In this document: positions 47,955 through 58,815 of the stretch, piece after piece
Layout: each line of letters begins with the position of its first letter
Position numbering within the stretch: the stretch's first letter is position 1
Assembly: GCF_000014125.1 (NCBI RefSeq)
Contig: NC_008593.1
Span: forward strand, 186,001-250,000
Direction: 5' to 3'
Origin: Clostridium novyi NT
GTDB taxonomy: Bacteria > Bacillota > Clostridia > Clostridiales > Clostridiaceae
DNA: 64,000 nt
Program-made: the position numbers and the translations under genes
The notes under the pieces: model-generated
Seen by the model: the letters and a program-made list of their open reading frames with translations, nothing else
Told to the model about the DNA's origin: nothing
Database searches by the model: none

Positions 47955-49181
47955 GAATTTAAAGGTGAACAGGAGGAATAAAAAATGGCAAGACAAAAGT
48001 TTGAAAGAAATAAGCCACACGTAAATATAGGAACAATAGGTCACGTAGACCACGGTAAAACAACAACAACAGCAGCAATCACAATGACACTTGCAAAAGC
48101 AGGTGGAGCAGAAGTACAAAACTACGAAGATATTGATAAAGCACCAGAAGAAAAAGAAAGAGGAATCACAATCAATACATCACACGTAGAATATGAAACA
48201 GAAAACAGACACTATGCACACGTTGACTGCCCAGGACACGCAGACTATGTAAAGAACATGATCACAGGAGCAGCACAAATGGACGGAGCTATCTTAGTTG
48301 TATCAGCAGCAGATGGTCCAATGCCACAAACAAGAGAACACATCCTATTAGCATCAAGAGTAGGAGTTAACCACATAGTAGTATTCTTAAACAAAGCAGA
48401 CCAAGTAGATGATCCAGAATTACTAGAATTAGTAGAAATGGAAGTAAGAGAATTATTAAGCGAATACGGATTTGACGGAGACGAATGTCCAGTAGTAGTA
48501 GGATCAGCATTAAAAGCAATCGAAGAAGGGGATGACCAATGCATCCTAGACTTAATGAAAGCTGTAGATGAATATATCCCAACTCCAGAAAGAGCAACAG
48601 ATCAACCATTCTTAATGCCTGTAGAAGATGTATTTACAATTACAGGAAGAGGAACAGTTGCAACAGGAAGAGTTGAAAGAGGAGTACTACACGTAGGAGA
48701 TGAAGTACAAATCGTAGGAATGAAAGAAGAAATCGGAAAGACAACAATCACAGGAGTAGAAATGTTCAGAAAGATGTTAGATGAAGCAATGGCTGGAGAT
48801 AACATCGGAGCATTATTAAGAGGAGTACAAAGAGACGAAATCGAAAGAGGTCAAGTACTAGCAAAACCAGGTTCAGTAACACCTCACAAAAAATTCGTAG
48901 GTCAAGTTTACGTATTAAAGAAAGAAGAAGGTGGAAGACACACTCCATTCTTTAACGGATACAGACCACAATTCTACTTCAGAACAACAGACGTAACAGG
49001 ATCAATCGCTTTACCAGAAGGAGTAGAAATGGTAATGCCAGGAGACCATATAGACATGAACGTAGAATTAATCACACCAGTAGCAATGGAAAACAACCTA
49101 AGATTCGCTATCAGAGAAGGTGGAAGAACAGTAGGTTCAGGAGTTGTTACTAGCATAGTTGAATAATTTATAATTATTTAA
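47955..49181 (+). repeat. Direct repeat copy B, 1,227 bp around tuf
   Basis: Reads the same as 31867-33093, including 30 bases before and 15 bases after the gene. The orientation is the same as copy A, 16,088 bases away. Confidence 0.85.
47985..49166 (+). CDS. tuf: Elongation factor Tu (copy 2)
   Basis: Identical at protein level, and as far as read at DNA level, to the copy at 31897. This one sits at the end of the rpsL-rpsG-fusA-tuf (str) cluster, the ancestral position in bacteria. Motifs are the same: [23 protein letters not shown]. Its terminator differs from that of copy 1. Confidence 0.98.
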   Translation: MARQKFERNKPHVNIGTIGHVDHGKTTTTAAITMTLAKAGGAEVQNYEDIDKAPEEKERGITINTSHVEYETENRHYAHVDCPGHADYVKNMITGAAQMDGAILVVSAADGPMPQTREHILLASRVGVNHIVVFLNKADQVDDPELLELVEMEVRELLSEYGFDGDECPVVVGSALKAIEEGDDQCILDLMKAVDEYIPTPERATDQPFLMPVEDVFTITGRGTVATGRVERGVLHVGDEVQIVGMKEEIGKTTITGVEMFRKMLDEAMAGDNIGALLRGVQRDEIERGQVLAKPGSVTPHKKFVGQVYVLKKEEGGRHTPFFNGYRPQFYFRTTDVTGSIALPEGVEMVMPGDHIDMNVELITPVAMENNLRFAIREGGRTVGSGVVTSIVE

Positions 49182-49253
49182 TTAAAAAGATTATATATAA
49201 AAATTTTATAAAATGAATTAAATTATTTGCAAATATGAGAAAAAAGGCCTTTG

Positions 49254-49290
49254 AATAAAAGGAGAGGGGGACGCCCTTCTCCTTTTATTT
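49254..49290 (+). terminator. Terminator after tuf copy 2
   Basis: AATAAAAGGAGA-GGG pairs with CCC-TTCTCCTTTTATT, one bulged T, around a short loop, with T residues in the descending arm. Confidence 0.85.
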
Positions 49291-49338
49291 GTAAAAATTC
49301 ATATAATAAAATAAATTTTTATAATAAATAAAAAATAC

Positions 49339-49367
49339 TTGTCAAAACAAAAAAAATATTATACAAT
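49339..49367 (+). promoter_or_regulatory. Promoter of the S10 operon
   Basis: TTGTCA and TACAAT with a 17-base spacer; an overlapping TATAAT begins at 49367. Confidence 0.75.
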
Positions 49368-49375
49368 ATAATAGT

Positions 49376-49560
49376 TGTGACACGGAAAAGGCGATGAAGC
49401 AAGAGGTTGCTGGAGGTTTCCAGGTTATTCTTAGCTGAGCATGCTTTGATCTTGAATCAGGCGACGGTGCTATGGCTTTGAGGTGAGTTTGAATGTAATA
49501 TGCAACACCTGGAGCAGTTTACATAACACTGATGTTACATTTTGAATTATTGAGCAACGA
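49376..49560 (+). ncRNA. Structured leader of the S10 operon
   Basis: About 185 bases separate the promoter and the first gene. Short stems are visible: AGCAA-GAGG-TTGCT and CTGG with CCAG in direct succession. Firmicute S10 operons have leaders regulated by L4; this region is in that position, but I could not match it to a consensus by eye. Confidence 0.5.
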
Positions 49561-49576
49561 AAAGGAGGGAAATTTA

Positions 49577-49885
49577 ATGGCAAATCAAAAAATAAGAATT
49601 AGATTAAAAGCTTTTGATCATAACATATTAGATCAATCAGCTGAAAAAATTGTTGAAACTGCAAAAAATACAGGAGCTAAAGTAGCTGGTCCAGTACCAC
49701 TACCTACTGAAAAAGATGTAGTTACAATACTAAGAGCTACACATAAATATAAAGATTCTAGAGAACAATTTGAAATAAGAACACATAAGAGATTAATCGA
49801 TATATTAAGTCCATCACCAAAGACTGTTGATGCTTTAATGAGATTAGACTTACCAGCAGGTGTTGATATCGAAATAAAACTTTAA
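49577..49885 (+). CDS. rpsJ: 30S ribosomal protein S10
   Basis: S10 is both a small-subunit protein and the NusE antitermination factor. The 102 residues begin [40 protein letters not shown] is typical. AAGGAGGGAAA before this ATG rules out the 15-codon extension. First gene of the S10-spc-alpha cluster. Confidence 0.98.
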   Translation: MANQKIRIRLKAFDHNILDQSAEKIVETAKNTGAKVAGPVPLPTEKDVVTILRATHKYKDSREQFEIRTHKRLIDILSPSPKTVDALMRLDLPAGVDIEIKL

Positions 49886-49950
49886 TAAGTTGAAAAATAG
49901 GTATTATGATTGGAATACGATCCGCTAATATTCTAGGAGGTGCAAGGGAA

Positions 49951-50580
49951 ATGAAAAAAGCTATAATAGGAAGAAAAATTGGAATGACTCAAATTTTCGA
50001 TGAAAATGGAAAAGTTATCCCAGTTACAGTTGTAGAAGCAGGTCCATGTGCTGTTCTTCAAAAGAAAACTGAAGAAAAAGATGGATATAATGCAATACAA
50101 GTAGGATTTGAAGATATTAGAGAAAAATTAGCTAACAAACCTAAGAAAGGACACTTTGCAAAAGCTGGTGTATCTTTAAAGAGAATAGTTAGAGAATTTA
50201 GATTAGAAAATATTGATGAATATGAAGTTGGAACTGAAATAAAAGCTGACGTTTTTGCAGCAGGAGATAAAGTTGATGTAACTGGAGTTTCAAAAGGTAA
50301 GGGATTCCAAGGAACAATTAAAAGATGGAACTTCCACAGAGGACCTATGGCTCACGGTTCTAAATACCACAGAGCTGTTGGATCAATGGGAGCAGCATCT
50401 GATCCATCAAGAACATTTAAGAACAAAAAAATGCCAGGACACATGGGAAACAAAAAATCAACTATCTTAAACATAGAAGTTGTTAAAGTAATGGCTGACA
50501 AAAACGTTCTTTTAATAAAAGGTGGAATACCAGGACCAAATAAGGGCTACGTTGTAATTAAAGATACAGTAAAAGCTTAA
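49951..50580 (+). CDS. rplC: 50S ribosomal protein L3
   Basis: L3 reaches toward the peptidyl transferase centre. The 209 residues begin [20 protein letters not shown] and have the conserved [20 protein letters not shown] loop. TAGGAGGTG lies 10 bases before this ATG, so the 15-codon upstream extension was dropped. Confidence 0.98.
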   Translation: MKKAIIGRKIGMTQIFDENGKVIPVTVVEAGPCAVLQKKTEEKDGYNAIQVGFEDIREKLANKPKKGHFAKAGVSLKRIVREFRLENIDEYEVGTEIKADVFAAGDKVDVTGVSKGKGFQGTIKRWNFHRGPMAHGSKYHRAVGSMGAASDPSRTFKNKKMPGHMGNKKSTILNIEVVKVMADKNVLLIKGGIPGPNKGYVVIKDTVKA

Positions 50581-50605
50581 TGTCTTTGAGAAAGGAGGAT
50601 AAAGA

Positions 50606-51226
50606 ATGCCTACAGTAGATTTATATAATATAGAAGGTCAAAAAGTTGGAGATTTACAATTAGCTGAAACTGTATTCGCAGTAGAAGTTAATGAAGATGT
50701 TTTACATCAAGTTGTAGTTGCACAACTTGCAAATAAAAGACAAGGAAATCAATCAGCTAAAACAAGAGCTGAGGTTTCTGGAGGTGGAAAAAAACCTTGG
50801 AGACAAAAAGGAACTGGTAGAGCAAGACAAGGTTCTATTAGAGCTCCACAATGGATACACGGTGGTGTAGTTTTCGCTCCAAAGCCAAGAGACTATAAAA
50901 TGTCTATTCCAAAATCAATGAGAAGAGTTGCTATGAAATCAGCGTTAACTAGCAAAGTTAATGAAAATGAATTAGTAGTTCTTGAAAGTTTAGAATTAGA
51001 TGCACCAAAAACTAAGGAAATGGTTAAAATGATTAATGCTTTCGAAGGTAAAAAACCATTAATCGTAGTACCAGAAAGTAACGAAGTTATCTATAAATCA
51101 GTAAGAAATATAGAAGGTGCAACTGTAGTACCAGTAAACAATATAAACGTTTATGATATATTAAAACACGATAAATTTATCATAACAAAAGAAGCAGTAT
51201 CTAAGATTGAGGAGGTGTATGCATAA
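50606..51226 (+). CDS. rplD: 50S ribosomal protein L4
   Basis: L4 lines the exit tunnel and in several bacteria represses the S10 operon. The 206 residues show [38 protein letters not shown], the tunnel loop. AAAGGAGGA precedes ATG. The stop TAA overlaps the rplW ATG by one base (TAATG), implying coupled translation. Confidence 0.98.
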   Translation: MPTVDLYNIEGQKVGDLQLAETVFAVEVNEDVLHQVVVAQLANKRQGNQSAKTRAEVSGGGKKPWRQKGTGRARQGSIRAPQWIHGGVVFAPKPRDYKMSIPKSMRRVAMKSALTSKVNENELVVLESLELDAPKTKEMVKMINAFEGKKPLIVVPESNEVIYKSVRNIEGATVVPVNNINVYDILKHDKFIITKEAVSKIEEVYA

Positions 51227-51516
51227 TGTTAAACAGTTACGATTTAATAAGAAGACCTGTAATAACTGAAAAAAGCATGGCTGCTATGGCAGATAGACAA
51301 TACACCTTTATAGTAGATATACGTGCTGACAAAACTCAAATCAAAAAAGCAGTTGAAAAAGTGTTCGGTGTAAAAGTTGAAGAAGTTAGAACTGCAAGAT
51401 TTGACGGAAAAGTTAAAAGAGTTGGAGTTCACGTTGGAAAGAGATCTGACTACAAAAAAGCAATGGTTAAGCTAACAGAAGATAGCAAAACTATTGAATT
51501 CTTTGAAGGAATGTAA
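51226..51516 (+). CDS. rplW: 50S ribosomal protein L23
   Basis: L23 sits at the tunnel exit and docks SRP and trigger factor. The 96 residues include [20 protein letters not shown] and [21 protein letters not shown] at the end of rplD is its binding site; the starts and stops overlap. Confidence 0.97.
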   Translation: MLNSYDLIRRPVITEKSMAAMADRQYTFIVDIRADKTQIKKAVEKVFGVKVEEVRTARFDGKVKRVGVHVGKRSDYKKAMVKLTEDSKTIEFFEGM

Positions 51517-51576
51517 TTTTTAGATAAAGCATTTATTGGTGGAATGCCAGATAAGCTACAGAAGGAGGGAATTTAA

Positions 51577-52410
51577 ATGGCAGTTAAGAAGTTTAGACCC
51601 ATAACACCTTCACTAAGACAAATGACAGTTGCTACTTTTGAAGAGATCACAACTGATAAGCCTGAAAAATCACTTCTTGTTTCTTTAAATAAGAAAGCAG
51701 GAAGAAACTCTCAAGGTAAAATAACTGTACGTCACCGTGGTGGTGGAGCTAAGAGAAAATACAGAATAATCGATTTTAAAAGAACTAAAGATGGTATACC
51801 AGCAAAGGTAGCATCTATAGAATATGATCCAAACAGAACAGCATACATTGCGCTTGTAGTATATGCTGATGGTGAAAAGAGATATATAATTGCACCAGTA
51901 GGATTAAAAGTGGGAGACGTTGTAATGTCTGGAGTAGATGCAGATATTAAAGTAGGAAACGCACTTCCATTAAAGAATATACCAGTAGGTACAGTAATTC
52001 ACAATGTAGAATTACAAGCTGGAAAAGGTGCTCAATTAGTAAGAGCTGCAGGTTCTTCTGCACAACTTATGGCCAAGGAAGGAAAATATGCTATATTAAG
52101 ACTTCCAAGTGGTGAAATGAGATATGTAAGAATTGAATGTAGAGCTGCTATAGGAACTGTTTCTAATGTAACTAACGACATTATAAACATAGGTAAAGCA
52201 GGAAGAAAGAGACACTTAGGTTTCAGACCAACTGTAAGAGGTTCTGTTATGAACCCTAACGATCACCCTCACGGTGGTGGAGAAGGTAAATCTCCAATTG
52301 GTCATCCAAGTCCACTTACTCCTTGGGGTAAACCAGCTCTTGGATATAAGACTAGAAAGAATAAGAAATACTCTGATGGCATGATCATCAAGAGAAGAGG
52401 ACAAAAATAA
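51577..52410 (+). CDS. rplB: 50S ribosomal protein L2
   Basis: L2 is needed for subunit joining and peptidyl transfer. The 277 residues have the [20 protein letters not shown] region and the conserved [17 protein letters not shown] near the C-terminus with the functionally important His. AGAAGGAGGGA precedes ATG. Confidence 0.98.
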   Translation: MAVKKFRPITPSLRQMTVATFEEITTDKPEKSLLVSLNKKAGRNSQGKITVRHRGGGAKRKYRIIDFKRTKDGIPAKVASIEYDPNRTAYIALVVYADGEKRYIIAPVGLKVGDVVMSGVDADIKVGNALPLKNIPVGTVIHNVELQAGKGAQLVRAAGSSAQLMAKEGKYAILRLPSGEMRYVRIECRAAIGTVSNVTNDIINIGKAGRKRHLGFRPTVRGSVMNPNDHPHGGGEGKSPIGHPSPLTPWGKPALGYKTRKNKKYSDGMIIKRRGQK

Positions 52411-52421
52411 TTAAATAAATT

Positions 52422-52450
52422 ATAAGAAGAGAATATTTATTCTCTTCCTA
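52422..52450 (+). other. Intercistronic hairpin between rplB and rpsS
   Basis: AAGAGAAT pairs with ATTCTCTT, extended by a flanking AAATTATAA/TTATAATTT match across an internal loop. No T run follows; a processing or stability role is possible. Confidence 0.45.
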
Positions 52451-52482
52451 CATTTTATAATTTATGAAGGGAGGACGTTCAC

Positions 52483-52767
52483 TTGAGTAGATCACTTAAA
52501 AAAGGACCTTTCGTTGCAGAATCTTTAATAAAGAAAATAGAGGAAATGAACGAAAAGGGTGAAAAGAAAGTTATAAAAACTTGGTCAAGAAGTTCAACAA
52601 TATTCCCTCAAATGTTAGGTCATACTATAGCTGTTCATGACGGTAGAAAACATGTTCCAGTTTATATAAGCGAAGATATGGTAGGACATAAATTAGGAGA
52701 ATTTGTTTTGACAAGAACATTTAAAGGACACGTAGATAAAACTGAAAAAGGAACACGTGTAAAATAG
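52483..52767 (+). CDS. rpsS: 30S ribosomal protein S19
   Basis: S19 contacts the head of the small subunit near the A-site tRNA. The 94 residues begin with [20 protein letters not shown] and contain [34 protein letters not shown] start after AAGGGAGGA; no ATG is available. Confidence 0.97.
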   Translation: MSRSLKKGPFVAESLIKKIEEMNEKGEKKVIKTWSRSSTIFPQMLGHTIAVHDGRKHVPVYISEDMVGHKLGEFVLTRTFKGHVDKTEKGTRVK

Positions 52768-52788
52768 TAAGGGGAAGGAGGAACTAAA

Positions 52789-53124
52789 ATGGAAGCTAGA
52801 GCTATAGCAAAATATGTAAGAATGTCTCCAAGAAAAGTTAGAGTTGTTCTTGACTTAGTTAGAGGTAAAAATGTAAGCGAAGCTTTTGCTATATTAAAAT
52901 ATACTCCAAAGGATGCGGCTACTGTAGTTTTAAAAGTTTTAAAATCAGCTGTAGCTAATGCAGAAAATAATTTCAACTTAGATGTTAATAAATTATATAT
53001 TGCAGAAGCATATGCAAACCAAGGGCCAACATTAAAGAGATTTAAACCACGTGCACAAGGTAGAGCATATTCAATAATGAAAAGAACTAGTCACGTTACA
53101 CTAGTAGTTAAAGAAAGAGCATAG
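52789..53124 (+). CDS. rplV: 50S ribosomal protein L22
   Basis: L22 extends a hairpin into the exit tunnel, a macrolide-contact region. The 111 residues show [20 protein letters not shown] and the loop [16 protein letters not shown], with no insertion or deletion typical of resistance. GGAAGGAGGAA precedes ATG. Confidence 0.98.
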   Translation: MEARAIAKYVRMSPRKVRVVLDLVRGKNVSEAFAILKYTPKDAATVVLKVLKSAVANAENNFNLDVNKLYIAEAYANQGPTLKRFKPRAQGRAYSIMKRTSHVTLVVKERA

Positions 53125-53139
53125 AAGGAGGGAAATAGA

Positions 53140-53805
53140 GTGGGACAAAAAGTACATCCACATGGCCTCAGAGTCGGAGTTATAAAGGATTGGGATGCAA
53201 AATGGTATGCAAACAGTCAAAATTTTGCTGATAATCTAATAGAAGATGATAAAATTAGAAAATTTGTTAAGAAAAGATCTTACTCAGCTGGTATTGCTAA
53301 AATAGAAATAGAAAGAACAGCAAAAAGAGTTAAGATCAATATTCATACTGGAAAACCAGGAATGATTATAGGAAAAGGCGGAAAAGGTATTGAAGAATTA
53401 AAGTCTGAAATACTTAAGATGATCAAAGAAAAGAATGTAATAATAAACATAGTTGAGGTTAAAAGACCAGAAACTGATGCACAATTAATGGCAGAAAATG
53501 TTGCTCAACAACTTGAAAAGAGAATATCTTTCAGAAGAGCAATGAAACAAACTATTCAAAGAGCTATGAGAAGCGGAGCAAAAGGTGTTAAGACTGCTTG
53601 TTCAGGAAGACTTGGCGGAGCTGAAATAGCTAGAACAGAACAATATCATGAAGGAACTATTCCACTACAAACATTAAGAGCTGACATTGATTATGGATTT
53701 GCAGAAGCAGATACAACTTACGGAAAAATAGGTGTTAAAGTTTGGTTATATAAAGGGGAAGTTCTTCCTACAAAGAAAGTAAGAACAGAAGAAATTAGCC
53801 AATAG
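53140..53805 (+). CDS. rpsC: 30S ribosomal protein S3
   Basis: S3 forms part of the mRNA entry site. The 221 residues begin [20 protein letters not shown], have the KH domain with [12 protein letters not shown] near residue 75, and the C-terminal [18 protein letters not shown] start after AAGGAGGGAAA. Confidence 0.98.
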   Translation: MGQKVHPHGLRVGVIKDWDAKWYANSQNFADNLIEDDKIRKFVKKRSYSAGIAKIEIERTAKRVKINIHTGKPGMIIGKGGKGIEELKSEILKMIKEKNVIINIVEVKRPETDAQLMAENVAQQLEKRISFRRAMKQTIQRAMRSGAKGVKTACSGRLGGAEIARTEQYHEGTIPLQTLRADIDYGFAEADTTYGKIGVKVWLYKGEVLPTKKVRTEEISQ

Positions 53806-53822
53806 GGAAGGAGGAATTAGGT

Positions 53823-54266
53823 ATGTTGATGCCAAAGAAGGTAAAACATCGTAAAGTTCAACGTGGCAGAATGAAGGGTAAAGCAACAAGAGGAAACTTC
53901 ATTGCTTATGGTGACTATGCTATACAAGCAACTGAATGCGGATGGTTAACAAGCAACCAAATAGAAGCAGCCAGAATAGCTATAAATAGATATATAAAAA
54001 GAGGTGGAAAACTTTGGATCAAAGTATTCCCAGATAAACCAGTAACTGAAAAACCTGCTGAAACTCGTATGGGTTCTGGTAAAGGTTCACCAGAATATTG
54101 GGTTGCTGTTGTTAAACCTGGTAGAGTTTTATTTGAATTATCTGGTGTACCAGAAAATGTTGCTAGAGAAGCTATGAGACTTGCTTCACATAAGCTTCCT
54201 ATGAAGACTAAATTCGTAACAAGAAAAGATTTCGAACAAACGGGTGGTGAAGTAAATGAGGGCTAA
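53823..54266 (+). CDS. rplP: 50S ribosomal protein L16
   Basis: L16 positions tRNA at the peptidyl transferase centre. The 147 residues begin [19 protein letters not shown] and include [20 protein letters not shown] and [27 protein letters not shown] precedes ATG. Its end overlaps rpmC by 11 bases. Confidence 0.98.
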   Translation: MLMPKKVKHRKVQRGRMKGKATRGNFIAYGDYAIQATECGWLTSNQIEAARIAINRYIKRGGKLWIKVFPDKPVTEKPAETRMGSGKGSPEYWVAVVKPGRVLFELSGVPENVAREAMRLASHKLPMKTKFVTRKDFEQTGGEVNEG

Positions 54267-54468
54267 TGAATTACAAGAGTTGAGAGTAAATACTGCTCAA
54301 GAATTGTCAGCTAAATTAAATGATTTAAAAGCTGAGTTATTTAATTTAAGATTTCAATTAGCAACTGGTCAACTAGAAAACCCAATGAGAATTAGACAGG
54401 TAAAGAAGTCAATAGCTCAAGTTAAGACAATACTTAGAGAAAAAGAGTTAAAAGTGATTGAACAGTAG
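54256..54468 (+). CDS. rpmC: 50S ribosomal protein L29
   Basis: A 70-residue helical hairpin protein at the tunnel exit, slightly longer at the C-terminus than some relatives. [20 protein letters not shown] is the family core. It starts inside the end of rplP (11-base overlap), with GGTGGTGA as binding site. Confidence 0.96.
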   Translation: MRANELQELRVNTAQELSAKLNDLKAELFNLRFQLATGQLENPMRIRQVKKSIAQVKTILREKELKVIEQ

Positions 54469-54490
54469 TATACTGAAAGGAGGTAATCCT

Positions 54491-54745
54491 GTGGAAAGAA
54501 GTAATAGAAAGACTAGAATAGGCAGAGTTGTTTCTGATAAAATGGAAAAGACTATTGTAGTTGCAGTTGAAGGAAAAGTTCGTCACCCATTATATGGTAA
54601 GACAATCAACAGAAGTAAAAAGTTCAAGGTTCATGATGAAAATAATGAAGCTAGAATTAATGATAGAGTATTAATAATGGAAACTAGACCATTATCTAAA
54701 GATAAGAGATGGAGATTAGTACAAATCGTTGAGAAAGCTAAATAG
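54491..54745 (+). CDS. rpsQ: 30S ribosomal protein S17
   Basis: The 84-residue S17 begins [20 protein letters not shown] after an initiator GTG and contains [32 protein letters not shown] precedes the GTG; the 11-codon extension from ATG 54458 would run through that site. Confidence 0.97.
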   Translation: MERSNRKTRIGRVVSDKMEKTIVVAVEGKVRHPLYGKTINRSKKFKVHDENNEARINDRVLIMETRPLSKDKRWRLVQIVEKAK

Positions 54746-54772
54746 TTCAATGATTGAAAGGAGGGCATTTAT

Positions 54773-55147
54773 ATGATACAGCCACAAACTCGCTTAAAAG
54801 TTGCAGATAACACTGGAGCAAAAGAAATTATGTGCATAAGAGTTTTAGGCGGTTCCAAGAGAAAGTTTGGAAACATTGGAGACGTAATAGTTGCTAGCGT
54901 TAAAAGTGCAACACCAGGCGGTGTTGTTAAAAAAGGTGAAGTAGTTAAGGCCGTTATAGTTAGAACTAAAAGAGGAGTACGTAGAGCAGACGGATCATAC
55001 ATAAAGTTTGATGAAAATGCTGCTGTTGTCATCAAAGACGACAAACAACCAAGAGGAACTCGTATTTTTGGACCTATAGCAAGAGAGTTAAGAGAAAAAG
55101 ATAAAGAGTTCAACAAAATATTATCATTAGCACCTGAAGTTCTATAA
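54773..55147 (+). CDS. rplN: 50S ribosomal protein L14
   Basis: L14 is at the subunit interface. The 124 residues begin [20 protein letters not shown] and include the conserved [20 protein letters not shown] and [24 protein letters not shown] precedes ATG. Confidence 0.98.
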   Translation: MIQPQTRLKVADNTGAKEIMCIRVLGGSKRKFGNIGDVIVASVKSATPGGVVKKGEVVKAVIVRTKRGVRRADGSYIKFDENAAVVIKDDKQPRGTRIFGPIARELREKDKEFNKILSLAPEVL

Positions 55148-55163
55148 AAGGGAGGTGGCTGTG

Positions 55164-55481
55164 ATGGCTAAAGTTCATGTAAGAAGAACAGATAAAGTTG
55201 TTGTTATTTCAGGTAAAGATAAAGGTAAAGTAAGCGAAGTATTAGCTGTTTATCCAAAAACTAGTAAAGTATTAGTTAAGGATGCAAATGTTGTTACTAA
55301 GCACGTGAAACCTAATAGAGAAAATATGCAAGGCGGAATTGTTAAAAAAGAAGCGCCAATGAATAGTTCAAAAGTTATGCTATACTGCACAAACTGTAAT
55401 TCTGCAACAAGAATTAGCAAGAAACTTTTAGAAGATGGTACAAAAGTAAGAGTTTGCAAAAAGTGCGGAGAAATACTATAG
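55164..55481 (+). CDS. rplX: 50S ribosomal protein L24
   Basis: L24 initiates large-subunit assembly. The 105 residues begin MAKVHVRRTDKVVVISGKDK, a KOW domain, and end with a four-Cys zinc-like site (CTNC and CKKC). AAGGGAGGTGG lies before this ATG, so three upstream codons were dropped. Confidence 0.97.
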   Translation: MAKVHVRRTDKVVVISGKDKGKVSEVLAVYPKTSKVLVKDANVVTKHVKPNRENMQGGIVKKEAPMNSSKVMLYCTNCNSATRISKKLLEDGTKVRVCKKCGEIL

Positions 55482-55503
55482 ACTTTGAAAGGAGGGTTCA
55501 CTG

Positions 55504-56043
55504 ATGAGTAGACTACAGGAAAAATACAATAAAGAAGTAATACCGGCTCTTATGGAGAAGTTCGGATATAAAAATATAATGCAAGTTCCAAAACTAGAGA
55601 AAATAGTTGTGAACATGGGTGTTGGAGAAGCTAAAGATAACTCTAAAGTTTTAGAATCAGCAATTGCTGACCTACAACAAATTACAGGACAAAAACCAGT
55701 AATAACAAGAGCAAAGAAATCTGTAGCTAACTTTAAAATCAGACAAAACATGCCTATTGGTTGTAAAGTTACACTAAGAAAAGACATGATGTTTGAATTT
55801 GCAGATAAATTAATGAATATCGCGTTACCAAGAGTTAGAGACTTTAGAGGAGTTTCAGCTAAGTCTTTTGACGGTAGAGGAAACTATGCTTTAGGAATTA
55901 AAGAACAAATCATATTCCCAGAAATCGAATATGACAAAATAGATAAAGTAAGAGGTATGGATATAATATTTGTTACTACTGCAAAGACTGACGAAGAAGC
56001 AAGAGAATTGCTTAGATATCTTGGAATGCCGTTTGCTCAATAA
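55504..56043 (+). CDS. rplE: 50S ribosomal protein L5
   Basis: L5 binds 5S rRNA. The 179 residues include [39 protein letters not shown] and the C-terminal [29 protein letters not shown] precedes ATG. Confidence 0.98.
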   Translation: MSRLQEKYNKEVIPALMEKFGYKNIMQVPKLEKIVVNMGVGEAKDNSKVLESAIADLQQITGQKPVITRAKKSVANFKIRQNMPIGCKVTLRKDMMFEFADKLMNIALPRVRDFRGVSAKSFDGRGNYALGIKEQIIFPEIEYDKIDKVRGMDIIFVTTAKTDEEARELLRYLGMPFAQ

Positions 56044-56058
56044 TAAGGAGGGGAAAAC

Positions 56059-56244
56059 ATGGCACGTAAGGCGATGATAGAAAAATGGAAAAAGACTCCT
56101 AAATATTCTACTAGAGCTTATACAAGATGTAGAATATGCGGAAGACCTCATTCTGTTTTAAAGAAATATGGAATATGCCGTATTTGCTTTAGAGAATTAG
56201 CATACAGAGGACAAATCCCTGGATGTAAAAAAGCTAGTTGGTAA
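56059..56244 (+). CDS. rpsZ: 30S ribosomal protein S14, type Z
   Basis: The 61-residue zinc form of S14, with CRICGRP and CRICF supplying four cysteines (residues 24, 27, 40 and 43). It begins [30 protein letters not shown] precedes ATG. Confidence 0.98.
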   Translation: MARKAMIEKWKKTPKYSTRAYTRCRICGRPHSVLKKYGICRICFRELAYRGQIPGCKKASW

Positions 56245-56275
56245 AAACATAGAGATTAGAAAGGAGGCATACTAA

Positions 56276-56671
56276 ATGGTTATGACAGATCCTATTGCAG
56301 ATATGCTAACTCGTATAAGAAATGCAAACATAGTTAGACATGAAGTTGTTGAAGTTCCATCTTCAAATGTAAAAAAATCTATAGCCAATATATTAGTTCA
56401 AGAAGGATATGTTAAGGATATAGAGGAATATGCTGATGGAGCAGTCCCAATGATTAGATTGTCTTTAAAATATAATGGAAAAGAAAGAATAATAACTGGT
56501 CTTAAGAGAATATCTAAACCAGGTTTAAGAGTTTATTGTAAGAAAGATAACATTCCAAAAGTATTAAACGGACTAGGAGTTGCTATAATTTCAACTTCAA
56601 AGGGAATTGTTACAGATAGAGAAGCTAGAAAATTAGGTCTAGGTGGAGAAGTTATTTGTTACGTTTGGTAA
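56276..56671 (+). CDS. rpsH: 30S ribosomal protein S8
   Basis: S8 organises the central domain of 16S rRNA and represses the spc operon in Escherichia coli. The 131 residues begin with [20 protein letters not shown] after MVM and end [20 protein letters not shown] lies 8 bases before the first of two possible ATGs. Confidence 0.98.
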   Translation: MVMTDPIADMLTRIRNANIVRHEVVEVPSSNVKKSIANILVQEGYVKDIEEYADGAVPMIRLSLKYNGKERIITGLKRISKPGLRVYCKKDNIPKVLNGLGVAIISTSKGIVTDREARKLGLGGEVICYVW

Positions 56672-56701
56672 TTTAATTTAACGTGAATGGGAGGTGCAAT
56701 T

Positions 56702-57241
56702 ATGTCAAGAGTAGGAAGACTTCCAATAGAAATACCTAATGGAGTTAATGTTACAGTAACACCAGAGAACGTTGTTACTGTAAAAGGACCAAAAGGAGAA
56801 TTAACTAAGGCTATGCACGAAGATATGAACATAGCTGTAGAAGAAAACAATATAGTTGTTACAAGACCAAGTGAAAATGTTCAACATAAAGCATTACACG
56901 GATTAACTAGAGCGTTAATCAACAATATGGTTGTTGGTGTAACACAAGGATATGAAAAAACACTAGAATTAGTTGGTGTTGGATATAGAGCTCAATTAAA
57001 AGGAAAAGATTTAACATTAAATCTTGGATATTCACATCCAGTTGAAATAAAGGCTGTTAAAGGCGTAGAATATAAAGTTCCAGAACCAACAAAAGTTGTT
57101 GTTAGCGGAATTGACAAAGAATTAGTTGGATCAGTTGCAGCTAATATAAGAGTATGGAGAAAACCTGAACCATACAAAGGAAAAGGAATTAAGTACGCTG
57201 GAGAAGTTATAAGACGTAAAGAAGGTAAAACAGGTAAATAA
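56702..57241 (+). CDS. rplF: 50S ribosomal protein L6
   Basis: L6 lies near the sarcin-ricin loop. The 179 residues begin [40 protein letters not shown] and [20 protein letters not shown] are family hallmarks. GGGAGGTG precedes this ATG; five upstream codons were dropped. Confidence 0.98.
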   Translation: MSRVGRLPIEIPNGVNVTVTPENVVTVKGPKGELTKAMHEDMNIAVEENNIVVTRPSENVQHKALHGLTRALINNMVVGVTQGYEKTLELVGVGYRAQLKGKDLTLNLGYSHPVEIKAVKGVEYKVPEPTKVVVSGIDKELVGSVAANIRVWRKPEPYKGKGIKYAGEVIRRKEGKTGK

Positions 57242-57271
57242 CAGAATTAACAGCAGAAAGGAGTGAATCTC

Positions 57272-57634
57272 ATGTTCAATAAGGAAAACAGACAGAAAGC
57301 TAGAGTTAAACGTCACTTAAGAGTGCGTAACAAGATTTCTGGAACAGCTGCTAGACCAAGATTAGCGGTTTACAGAAGTGAAAAGAACATATACGCTCAA
57401 ATTATTGATGACGTTGCAAGAATAACTTTAGTTTCTGCATCAACTTTAGATAAAGAGTTCGCAGAAAAAGTTGGAAGCAACAAAGAAGCTGCTAAAGCAG
57501 TAGGTACTATGGTAGCTAAAAGAGCTTTAGAAAAAGGCATAGAAGAAGTTGTTTTCGATAGAGGCGGATATGTATATCATGGAAGAGTAAAAGAACTTGC
57601 AGATGCAGCTAGAGAAGCAGGTTTGAAATTCTAA
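57272..57634 (+). CDS. rplR: 50S ribosomal protein L18
   Basis: L18 brings 5S rRNA into the large subunit. The 120 residues have the basic start [20 protein letters not shown] and end REAGLKF, typical of the family. GAAAGGAGTG precedes this ATG rather than the GTG three codons earlier. Confidence 0.97.
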   Translation: MFNKENRQKARVKRHLRVRNKISGTAARPRLAVYRSEKNIYAQIIDDVARITLVSASTLDKEFAEKVGSNKEAAKAVGTMVAKRALEKGIEEVVFDRGGYVYHGRVKELADAAREAGLKF

Positions 57635-57650
57635 AAAAGGAGGGAAAATA

Positions 57651-58148
57651 ATGAGAATAGATCCTAGCACGCTAAATCTTAAAGAAAAAGTTGTATTTAT
57701 AAACAGAGTTGCTAAGGTTGTTAAAGGTGGTAGAAACTTTAGATTTAGTGCTCTTGTTGTAGTAGGAGATGAGAACGGACACGTTGGCGTAGGAATGGGT
57801 AAAGCTGTTGAAATACCTGAAGCTATAAGAAAAGGTATTGAAGATGCTAAGAAACACTTAGTTGAAGTAGCAATGGTTGATACTACAGTTCCACATGCAA
57901 TCCAAGGAGAATTTGGAAGAGGAAGAGTCTTAATAATGCCAGCTACAGAAGGTACTGGAGTTATCGCTGGTGGTCCTGTTAGAGCCGTATTGGAATTAGC
58001 AGGATTAAAGGATGTTAGAGCTAAATCATTAGGTTCTAACAACCCTAAAAACATGGTCGGTGCAACAATTAATGGATTATCAAGATTAAGAACTGCTGAA
58101 CAGATTGCTAAATTAAGAGGCAAATCTGTAGAAGAGATTTTAGGTTAG
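57651..58148 (+). CDS. rpsE: 30S ribosomal protein S5
   Basis: S5 contributes to decoding accuracy and mRNA unwinding. The 165 residues include [40 protein letters not shown] and [27 protein letters not shown] precedes ATG. Confidence 0.98.
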   Translation: MRIDPSTLNLKEKVVFINRVAKVVKGGRNFRFSALVVVGDENGHVGVGMGKAVEIPEAIRKGIEDAKKHLVEVAMVDTTVPHAIQGEFGRGRVLIMPATEGTGVIAGGPVRAVLELAGLKDVRAKSLGSNNPKNMVGATINGLSRLRTAEQIAKLRGKSVEEILG

Positions 58149-58161
58149 GAGGGGATCAACC

Positions 58162-58341
58162 TTGGCTAAGCTTAAGGTGACACTAACAAAGAGTATCATA
58201 GGTAGAAAGAAAGACCATATTGCTACAGTTAATGCTCTTGGATTAAAGAAAATAGGCAAGAGTGTTATGCACGAAGATACTCCTCAAATTAGAGGTATGA
58301 TTAACAAAGTAAGTTATCTTTTAAATGTTGAAGAAATATAG
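58162..58341 (+). CDS. rpmD: 50S ribosomal protein L30
   Basis: A 59-residue protein read directly from the DNA. It begins [20 protein letters not shown] after an initiator TTG and contains [19 protein letters not shown], the L30 hallmark. TTAGGAGGGG precedes the TTG. It lies between rpsE and rplO, the standard place. Confidence 0.97.
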
Positions 58342-58373
58342 TCAGGAAATATAGTTAAGAGGAGGTGTACTAA

Positions 58374-58814
58374 ATGAAACTTCATGAATTAAGACCTGCT
58401 GAAGGTTCAAAGAAAGCTCCTAAAAGAGTTGGTAGAGGAAACGGTTCTGGATTAGGTAAAACTGCAGGAAAAGGTCATAAAGGACAAAACGCTAGATCAG
58501 GCGGTGGTGTTAGACCAGGATTTGAAGGTGGTCAAATGCCTTTATACAGAAGATTACCTAAGAGAGGTTTCACTAATATATTCGCTAAAGAATATGTAGA
58601 AGTGAACGTAAGCAGATTAAATATCTTCGAAGACGGAACTGAAGTTACACCAGAAGTATTAAAAGCAAATGGTGTAATCAGTAAAGTTAAAGATGGAGTT
58701 AAAATACTAGGAAACGGCACTTTAGAAAAGAAGTTAACTATCAAAGCAACTAAATTTACTAAGGGTGCTGTAGAAAAGATAGAATCCATAGGGGGAAAAG
58801 CAGAGGTGATATAA
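58374..58814 (+). CDS. rplO: 50S ribosomal protein L15
   Basis: The 146 residues begin [20 protein letters not shown]; the glycine-rich [20 protein letters not shown] stretch threads into 23S rRNA. AGAGGAGGTG precedes ATG. The secY ATG begins two bases after its stop. Confidence 0.98.
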   Translation: MKLHELRPAEGSKKAPKRVGRGNGSGLGKTAGKGHKGQNARSGGGVRPGFEGGQMPLYRRLPKRGFTNIFAKEYVEVNVSRLNIFEDGTEVTPEVLKANGVISKVKDGVKILGNGTLEKKLTIKATKFTKGAVEKIESIGGKAEVI

Positions 58815-58815
58815 C

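Noticed and set aside
57527..58123. 198-codon minus-strand frame opposite rpsE
   Set aside because: It is the mirror of S5 coding sequence with biased codons and has no upstream signals.
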